From the NCBI GenBank assembly GCA_021810735.1, contig JAJZIF010000215.1:1-6639 (forward strand): a stretch of 6,639 nucleotides of DNA, in the 5' to 3' direction. The number at the start of each line of letters is the position of its first letter. Position 1 is the first letter of the stretch. The notes beneath the pieces are model-generated. The model was not told the origin of the DNA, did not search any database, and worked only from the letters and a program-made list of their open reading frames with translations. This document shows, piece after piece, positions 1 through 4,734 of this stretch. Both the position numbers and the translations under genes were made by a program. Source of the DNA: Acidobacteriota bacterium. Its GTDB lineage: Bacteria > Acidobacteriota > Terriglobia > Terriglobales > Acidobacteriaceae.

Positions 1-1062
1 TTCGCGCGTCCAGGTGAAGTAGTCGCCGTCGTCGTCGAGAGATTCATCCGCATCTTGCGAAGCATAAAATCCGCCCCGCTCGCGATCGCTCAAAACCGTA
101 TCCATCCATCGAATCACTTCGTGCGCCACCCGCGCATACTCTGGTTCCACGAAACTCTGAAAGCTGTGCACATAATTTTTCAGCAGTTCGGAATTGTCAT
201 ACGACATCTTTTCGAAGTGTGGAACAATCCAGCGCTCGTCGACGGAATAGCGATGAAAACCGCCCGCAAGATGGTCATACATCCCGCCGCTGGCCATCCG
301 GTCCAGCGTCATCCGCACAGCATGGCGCGCTGCTTCATCGCCGGTGCGGTTCGCATGGTCGAGCAACAGATCGAGGATGGATGGATGAGGAAATTTCGGC
401 TGGGTTCCAAATCCCCCTTCATGCTTGTCGAATTGCTGCAATGCGGACTGCACCAGCTTCTCGACGATGCCCGTCCGCAAATCCCCAGACCGGCCTGAGA
501 ATGATTCGTTGTATTCAATGGCCGAAACGACGCTGTCGGCAGACTCAAGGACCTCATCCTTCCGTTCGTGATACGCATGCGCCATTGTCAGTAAGACATG
601 GCCGAAGCCAGGACGTCCGTAGCGTTCCTCCTTCGGGAAATATGTCCCGCCAAAGAACGGCTTGCCTTCGGGTGTCAGAATCACAGTCAGGGGCCAGCCG
701 CCCTGGCCGCTCATCGCTTGCACCGCCGACTGGTATCGGGTGTCCACGTCGAGACGTTCGTCGCGATCCACCTTCACCGCAACAAAGTGTCCATTGATGA
801 TGTCCGCAATCTCCGCGTCTTCATAGGATTCGCGATCCATCACGTGACACCAGTGACACCACACGGCCCCAATGTCGAGCAAGATCGGCTTGTTTTCTTT
901 GCTTGCGCGCGCAAACGCGTCCTCGCCCCATTCCTGCCATCGGACCGGCTGATGCATGGCCGAGCGCAGATAGGAAGAAGACGCGCTCGCTAAAGCATTC
1001 GTGTGTTGTTCCCCGGTTAGGTCGCCGGGATGTCCCAGGCTGGGTTCTACTTGATTTTCCAT
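1..1062 (-). CDS. DUF255 / YyaL-SPATA20 family thioredoxin-domain protein (partial, C-terminus off the left edge)
   Basis: Reading leftward from the ATG at 1062-1060 gives 354 open codons to the window edge; family members usually run 600-700 residues, so about half is seen. Residues about 28-180 form the thioredoxin-like domain: YLRSAMHQPV, then a CHWCHVM active-site motif (C69 and C72), VDRDER, GQGGWPLT and FFGGTYFPK. From about residue 195 the (alpha/alpha) barrel-like region begins, with GGFGTQPKFPHPS, GGMYDHLAGGFHRYSVDERW, PHFEKM and ASQDADE. These motifs together are diagnostic of the SPATA20/YyaL family. Its reaction is not established; the CxxC suggests redox chemistry and the second half resembles sugar epimerase/glycosidase barrels. 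No signal peptide is seen, so it is probably cytoplasmic. Leu104 replaces the usual proline of the DERPD motif. The start is supported by a GAAGGA site 8 bases upstream. It lies 45 bases downstream of the M20 gene, probably in the same transcript. Confidence 0.95.
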   Translation of the reverse strand, partial: MENQVEPSLGHPGDLTGEQHTNALASASSSYLRSAMHQPVRWQEWGEDAFARASKENKPILLDIGAVWCHWCHVMDRESYEDAEIADIINGHFVAVKVDRDERLDVDTRYQSAVQAMSGQGGWPLTVILTPEGKPFFGGTYFPKEERYGRPGFGHVLLTMAHAYHERKDEVLESADSVVSAIEYNESFSGRSGDLRTGIVEKLVQSALQQFDKHEGGFGTQPKFPHPSILDLLLDHANRTGDEAARHAVRMTLDRMASGGMYDHLAGGFHRYSVDERWIVPHFEKMSYDNSELLKNYVHSFQSFVEPEYARVAHEVIRWMDTVLSDRERGGFYASQDADESLDDDGDYFTWTRE

Positions 1063-1070
1063 GTCGCGTG

Positions 1071-1076
1071 TCCTTC
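1071..1076 (-). promoter_or_regulatory. Shine-Dalgarno site for the DUF255 gene
   Basis: The minus strand reads GAAGGA here, with 8 bases between it and the ATG at 1062-1060. It is the clearest ribosome binding site in the window, and it fixes the start of a protein whose first 25 or so residues are poorly conserved in the family. Confidence 0.7.
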
Positions 1077-1107
1077 TATCCCGGAACCTGCAGCTTTCTA
1101 TACTGTG

Positions 1108-2133
1108 TCAGATGCCATTTGCATTGCCGACGAGCCGATGCGCAACCTGGATATACAAATCGATGGCATCCATCAGTTCCTGCTTGGCCAGCCGCTCATC
1201 GGGCGTATGCGCTACGTGGATTGAACCCGGCCCCAACAGCAGCGGCTCCCCCCAGTTCGAGAGCGAGGGAATGTCGGTTGTAAAAGCCGCGACCATCGTC
1301 GGCAGGCCTTCGATGCGCTTTAGCTTCTGAAAGGGAATTTCCAGTGTGACATCCACTTCCGCCTCACCGCCCATGGCCTCCTGTAACGAGGCGTGAATTT
1401 TTTCTGATGGTCCGACCAGACGCACCAGAATAGTGGCCGAAGCCTCATCGGCAATCACGTTCGGAGCGTGGCCTCCTTGCAGCAAACCGATGTTCAACGT
1501 GGACGCGCCTACCTCCGGATCGACAGGCAGATGCATGTGAAGAACGCGATCGAGCACCGAAACCAGTTTGTGGATGGCCGACTCTCCGCGCTCCGGATAG
1601 GCCGAATGTCCCATTTTTCCGTGAGAGCGAATGACGGCGTTCAAGGCTCCTTTGGATGCCAACGCCAGCCGGTTGTCCGTCGGCTCTCCGTTGATCAGAA
1701 ATCGGCTGCCTTTCGACTGCATGTTCGCCACGCGCGCGCCATGACTGCCCCGCTCTTCGCCCACCAGAAACAACAGGCCCACGCGCACGCCCATGCTGCG
1801 CAGCCGCTCCGCAGCCGTAATCTGTGCGGCAAGGATGCCTTTGGCATCGCAACTGCCCCGCCCGTAAATGTATTGGTCATCTTCGCTGCTTGGAAAAAAC
1901 GGAGGCACCGTATCCATGTGCGTCGACAAGACCACGTCGGGAGTCTCACTCGACGTGCCCGCATAGACATTAAAGCGTTCCCGGCCGGCGCTCTGCGGAA
2001 CCGGCATGGTCTCCACCCGAAAACCGTGCTCGGCGAGATATCTCGACAGGAAATGGCCTACGGCGGCCTCATTTTCACTGATCGATTCGATGTCCACCAA
2101 CTGACGTGTGAGTGCAACGGGGTCTGTAGGCAT
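1108..2133 (-). CDS. M20 family zinc metallo-hydrolase (acetylornithine deacetylase / succinyl-diaminopimelate desuccinylase-like)
   Basis: The 341-residue protein carries the full M20 metal-site set. STHMDTVPP supplies H72 and D74, GRGSCDAKG supplies the bridging D96, GEERGS supplies the catalytic base E126 and ligand E127, GEPTDN supplies E150, and GPGSIHVAHTPDE supplies the final histidine (H309). A dimerisation/lid domain is inserted at about 160-275 and contains GHSAYPERGESAI, with the conserved lid H176. Family members use two zinc ions to cleave N-acyl or peptide bonds, as ArgE (arginine), DapE and LysK (lysine) do. The sequence does not decide between these; the compact length, shorter than E. 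coli ArgE or DapE, would also fit a LysK-like or general aminoacylase enzyme. No arg, dap or lys genes adjoin it to settle the matter. There is no signal peptide, so it is cytoplasmic. The start gives the usual family opening (LTRQLVDIESIS near residue 8); the ribosome site, GGAAC about 5 bases upstream, is weak. Confidence 0.93.
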   Translation of the reverse strand: MPTDPVALTRQLVDIESISENEAAVGHFLSRYLAEHGFRVETMPVPQSAGRERFNVYAGTSSETPDVVLSTHMDTVPPFFPSSEDDQYIYGRGSCDAKGILAAQITAAERLRSMGVRVGLLFLVGEERGSHGARVANMQSKGSRFLINGEPTDNRLALASKGALNAVIRSHGKMGHSAYPERGESAIHKLVSVLDRVLHMHLPVDPEVGASTLNIGLLQGGHAPNVIADEASATILVRLVGPSEKIHASLQEAMGGEAEVDVTLEIPFQKLKRIEGLPTMVAAFTTDIPSLSNWGEPLLLGPGSIHVAHTPDERLAKQELMDAIDLYIQVAHRLVGNANGI

Positions 2134-2302
2134 GCAGTTCCAGCATACCGCGCCTTGGGCGGTTCCACGGTACCCGCCACCCAGTCAACTAAAATGATGA
2201 TCTGTTTTTCTCCATGGTAAAGCTGCTTGCACGCTAGTCCCGATCAATACCTCCGCCACAGAATCGCTTTCGCGCACGTAAAATAACCTCTGTTGTGTCA
2301 CG
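2134..2302. promoter_or_regulatory. Divergent intergenic region between the M20 gene and the alpha/beta hydrolase gene
   Basis: This 169-base spacer separates two genes pointing away from each other, so promoters for both transcription units should lie here. On the plus strand a TAAAAT at 2279-2284 could be a -10 box placing transcription start about 12 bases before the hydrolase ATG, but no good -35 accompanies it. On the minus strand a TTGACT (2182-2187) resembles a -35 but has no matching -10 at normal spacing. GC-rich complementary segments at 2158-2162 and 2174-2178 could form a short hairpin in the M20 leader. The location is firm; the individual boxes are weak. Confidence 0.4.
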
Positions 2303-2974
2303 ATGAAAACTACGCCCATCCCTCCCTCCATTCGCACATTTGATTTGCCCGGACCTGTGGGTAAGCTGGAAGCCTTGTTGAACCAGGGCCGCGAGGACGC
2401 GCCCTACTGTGCATTGGTCTGCCATCCCCACCCGATGGGCGGAGGCACGATGCACAACAAAGTTGTGTATCGCACGATGAAGGCTCTACACGGCCTGGGT
2501 CTGCCGGTTCTGCGCTTTAACTTCCGCGGCACTGGGCGCAGTCAGGGACTCCATGACAGCGGCCGCGGCGAGCAGGAAGATGTGCGGGCTGCGCTCAAGT
2601 GGCTCGATCAGGAATTTCATCGTCCCATCTTGTTCGCCGGATTTTCTTTTGGCGCGAACGTCGGCATGCGCGCCTGTTGCGGCGACTCGCGTGTTCATGG
2701 CCTAATCGCGCTCGGCCTTCCAATTGTCGCGGAAGGCCGCAGGTACGACTATGGATATCTTCCTGCGTGCAGCCAACCGAAGCTTTTCGTCAGCGGCGAT
2801 CGCGACCCATACGGCCACTTGGCAGATGTCGAGGCTGTGGTCGCAACGGCACCAGATCCGAAGAAACTGGTGTGGATACAGGATGCAGACCATTTTTTTG
2901 TTGGCAAACTCGATCAGGTCCAGGCTGCTATCGTCAGCTGGGCGAAGCACTATTTTGACATTGGCAACCTGTAG
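2303..2974 (+). CDS. Alpha/beta hydrolase, COG2945-type
   Basis: The 223-residue protein has the compact alpha/beta hydrolase fold without a large lid. An N-terminal strand region is followed by CHPHPMGGGTMHNKVV (residues 40-55, oxyanion-side loop), LRFNFRGTGRSQG (70-82), the nucleophile elbow GFSFGA with Ser115, the acid loop SGDRDPYG (Asp166 or Asp168) and the catalytic histidine in ADHFF (His197). This HPHP...NFRG...GFSFG...DHFF order is typical of the COG2945 group of predicted small hydrolases or esterases, and the length fits. The natural substrate is not known and the sequence does not reveal it. No signal peptide or membrane span is present, so it is cytoplasmic. The ATG is not preceded by a recognisable Shine-Dalgarno sequence. 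The glycerate kinase gene starts 32 bases downstream, suggesting cotranscription, though a shared pathway is only inference. Confidence 0.93.
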   Translation: MKTTPIPPSIRTFDLPGPVGKLEALLNQGREDAPYCALVCHPHPMGGGTMHNKVVYRTMKALHGLGLPVLRFNFRGTGRSQGLHDSGRGEQEDVRAALKWLDQEFHRPILFAGFSFGANVGMRACCGDSRVHGLIALGLPIVAEGRRYDYGYLPACSQPKLFVSGDRDPYGHLADVEAVVATAPDPKKLVWIQDADHFFVGKLDQVQAAIVSWAKHYFDIGNL

Positions 2975-2997
2975 CGGCGCGTACTCGTCGGCGGAAT

Positions 2998-3002
2998 GGG
3001 AG
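2998..3002 (+). promoter_or_regulatory. Shine-Dalgarno site for the glycerate kinase gene
   Basis: GGGAG ends 4 bases before the ATG at 3007, a short but usable spacing. It selects this ATG over the one at 2996, which is in another frame and opens only an 86-residue shadow frame. Confidence 0.5.
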
Positions 3003-3006
3003 CTAG

Positions 3007-4353
3007 ATGGAAAACCTGCGTGAAGTCGCACGAACGATCTTTGACAAGGCGCTCGCGGACTGCAGCGTCGAGAATGCCGTCGCACGCCATGTGTCCGTGC
3101 GCGAGGGGACCTTGTACGTCGGCGAAGAAGCCATTGATCTTCGAGCAATTCATCGGGTCAGGATCGTCGCTGCGGGAAAAGCTTCCAGTACAACGTTGTT
3201 TTCTCTGCTGCGGCAATTGGCATTCCCGGCAGGCTTCGACCTCGGCGGAGTCCTGATTGCGCCGGAAGCTTCCCACCGGTTCCAGTCCAACCTTCCAGAC
3301 GGTTTTCAGTATTTTGCCGGCGGCCATCCTTCGCCAAATCAGGCCTCGTTTGCTGGCGCGCGCGCAGGGCTGGCGATGCTGAGGAATCTGCCGCGAGACT
3401 CACCCGAAGAAACACTCTGTTTCTTCCTGATCAGCGGCGGGGCCTCCGCCATGATGGAGCTGCCGCTCGATCCGACCATCTCTCTCGCCGATACAGCGGA
3501 TTTCCACCGGGCACTGGTCGCTAGCGGCGCCTCCATCACGGAAATGAATTGTGTCCGAAAGCATTTTTCCGCAGTAAAAGGTGGACGTCTCGCCTTGGCG
3601 GCGGGCAATGCGATCTGCCGTTCTCTCTTGATCTCGGACGTTCCCATTGGACGCGAAGACGCCCTGGGGTCCGGCCCCACCCTGCCGGACACGTCCACGG
3701 TGACTGAATGCAGAGAGATTCTGGAGCGATTTGTCTTGCTCCCGCGCTTCCCTGCTGCAGTACGTCATTTTTTTGAATCTTCCGCTTTGACCGAAACTCC
3801 GAAGCCTGCGGAATTCCACGCGCAAGCCACAGTTCTACTCAACGCACAATCTCTCGCCGAGTCTGCGGCGCGATATGCCCAGGCGCTGGGCTTGACCCCG
3901 ATCATTGACAATACATGCGACGAATGGGAGTACAAGGCCGCCGCACATTATCTGCTCGACAGGTTGCGGACTTTGCGCAATCGACAATCCAATCTGTGCC
4001 TGATATCAACGGGCGAGCTGAGCGTTGGCCTGCCAGCGGAGAGCGGCTGCCATGGCGCGATAGGAGTCGGCGGAAGGAACCAGCAATTCGCCCTGTATGC
4101 CGCCACCTTGCTCACTTCTGAAGATGCCCCGATCGCCATTCTCTCCGCCGGGTCGGACGGAATCGATGGAAATAGCCCTGCGGCAGGCGCAGTCCTGGAT
4201 CGAGGGATTCTCCCGCGCGGAGATATAGGCACAGCCTGCCAGGTTCTTAAAAGCTTCAACGCGTATCCGTTTCTGCTGGACCGAAATGCGGCGATTGTGA
4301 TCGGGCCTTCGGGAAACAATCTGCGCGATCTGCGCATACTGCTCACCCGGTAG
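3007..4353 (+). CDS. Glycerate 2-kinase, class II (DUF4147 + MOFRL domains)
   Basis: The 448-residue length is normal for the family, which phosphorylates D-glycerate with ATP, in most characterised bacterial members to 2-phosphoglycerate, feeding enolase. The DUF4147 domain (about 5-245) shows AAGKAS with Lys58, AGGHPSPNQ, LISGGASAMM, NCVRKHFSAVKGGRLA and LLISDVPIG...GSGPTLPD. The C-terminal MOFRL domain (about 325-445) shows STGELSV, GVGGRNQQFALYAA, SAGSDGIDGNSPAAGAVLD and GPSGNNLRDLRILL. Lys58, Asp211 and Arg357 sit at family-conserved positions thought to serve the active site. Some motifs drift from the usual wording: GGASAMM for GGGSALL, STGELSV for a GGE-type motif, and DVPIGRED for DVPGDD. 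The fold and core motifs are complete, so I expect activity. It is cytoplasmic. It follows the alpha/beta hydrolase by 32 bases and probably shares its transcript. The pathway supplying glycerate (glyoxylate, serine or sugar-acid breakdown) is not visible here. The names gck, glxK and ttuD are applied inconsistently, so no symbol is given. Confidence 0.94.
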   Translation: MENLREVARTIFDKALADCSVENAVARHVSVREGTLYVGEEAIDLRAIHRVRIVAAGKASSTTLFSLLRQLAFPAGFDLGGVLIAPEASHRFQSNLPDGFQYFAGGHPSPNQASFAGARAGLAMLRNLPRDSPEETLCFFLISGGASAMMELPLDPTISLADTADFHRALVASGASITEMNCVRKHFSAVKGGRLALAAGNAICRSLLISDVPIGREDALGSGPTLPDTSTVTECREILERFVLLPRFPAAVRHFFESSALTETPKPAEFHAQATVLLNAQSLAESAARYAQALGLTPIIDNTCDEWEYKAAAHYLLDRLRTLRNRQSNLCLISTGELSVGLPAESGCHGAIGVGGRNQQFALYAATLLTSEDAPIAILSAGSDGIDGNSPAAGAVLDRGILPRGDIGTACQVLKSFNAYPFLLDRNAAIVIGPSGNNLRDLRILLTR

Positions 4354-4381
4354 ACCCCGCAAGACCCTGAAGATGCAATAG

Positions 4382-4411
4382 TTGTCTCCAGAATTCCATA
4401 AATCATATATT
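4382..4411 (+). promoter_or_regulatory. Candidate sigma-70-type promoter for the sensor gene
   Basis: TTGTCT at 4382-4387 (4 of 6 matches to TTGACA) is followed after 18 bases by TATATT at 4406-4411 (5 of 6 matches to TATAAT). Transcription would start near 4418, giving a leader of about 315 bases before the ATG at 4735. The -10 box lies inside an inverted repeat, a placement typical of a repressor operator. This is pattern matching only; an alternative -10, TAGAAT at 4418-4423, lacks a good -35. Confidence 0.3.
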
Positions 4412-4424
4412 TCGATTTAGAATT
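4392..4424. repeat. AT-rich imperfect inverted repeat
   Basis: The left arm AATTCCATAAATC (4392-4404) pairs with the right arm GATTTAGAATT (4414-4424); the arms match over 11 positions with a two-base bulge in the left one, around a 9-base loop. It starts 39 bases after the glycerate kinase stop. The stem is almost free of G-C pairs and no T-tract follows, which argues against an intrinsic terminator. Its overlap with the candidate -10 box makes a protein-binding operator the better guess. Confidence 0.5.
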
Positions 4425-4596
4425 GTGGATACAGATTCAGCAACGCAGTAACGGGTTCTCGGAGCAACCGCTGAGGAGTGCACCCACCCGAAGCATCGGA
4501 AAGGACTGCTGCACGCTGCGATTCCACAGAAACGCCTGCACGCAACAGCACATGGCAGTCTAGAGTTTGAATCGCAAATATTCCCAATTCACCCGA

Positions 4597-4713
4597 ATGG
4601 CTGGTATTCGCACGAGATGGATTCCGTTGGAATGTACCCGCGATCTGGCACGCAAGTTGCACCAGGAATTAAGACCGCATCAGAACAACGCACAATTGGA
4701 CCCGGCGCTCTGA
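4597..4713 (+). CDS. Possible 38-residue small ORF upstream of the sensor gene (doubtful)
   Basis: An ATG at 4597 opens 38 codons ending at TGA 4711-4713, beginning MAGIRTRWIPLECTRDLARK. It is in the same frame as the sensor gene, and its stop lies 21 bases before the sensor ATG. The middle (ECTRDLARKLHQEL) could form an amphipathic helix. No Shine-Dalgarno precedes it and it resembles nothing I recognise. It could be a leader peptide, but chance is the simplest explanation. Its stop codon also proves that the sensor protein cannot extend further upstream in frame. Confidence 0.12.
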   Translation: MAGIRTRWIPLECTRDLARKLHQELRPHQNNAQLDPAL

Positions 4714-4734
4714 GACGGAAAGATAGGCTCCGAA

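Larger units (their letters stand above)
4354..4734. other. 381-base intergenic region before the sensor gene
   Basis: This is the longest non-coding stretch in the window. It opens with a local AT-rich patch (about 4390-4425) holding an imperfect inverted repeat and a plausible promoter. Further on, several short GAAT/ATTC inverted pairs cluster between about 4579 and 4633, for example ATTCC-GTT-GGAAT at 4621-4633. A 38-codon open frame ends at 4713. No tRNA, riboswitch or transposon end is recognisable. No strong intrinsic terminator follows the glycerate kinase stop: there is no GC-rich hairpin with a T-tract. The region may be a long regulatory leader for the sensor gene, or may hide a small RNA. 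Confidence 0.5.

Noticed and set aside
55..993. Three overlapping plus-strand open frames
   Set aside because: They shadow the DUF255 gene on the opposite strand, where the CHWCHVM and other family motifs are found.
2182..2187. Minus-strand TTGACT as a -35 box for the M20 gene
   Set aside because: No TATAAT-like sequence is found at 16-18 bases from it; the matching stretch is GC-rich.
2189..2215. Eight-codon minus-strand frame (MEKNRSSF) in the M20 leader as a regulatory leader peptide
   Set aside because: It has no ribosome site and no run of codons suggesting attenuation; frames this short are common by chance.
1468..2220. 250-codon plus-strand open frame
   Set aside because: It lies almost entirely antisense to the M20 gene, whose complete metal-site motifs prove the coding strand. 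Its translation is low-complexity in His, Arg and Gln and matches no known fold.
4322..4336. TGCGC-GCGCA hairpin near the end of the glycerate kinase gene as a terminator
   Set aside because: The stem is only five base pairs, lies inside the coding sequence and has no T-tract after it.
4417..4662. 81-codon minus-strand open frame in the 381-base spacer
   Set aside because: It has no recognisable domain or ribosome site and would begin inside the presumed leader of the sensor gene; its composition looks like chance.
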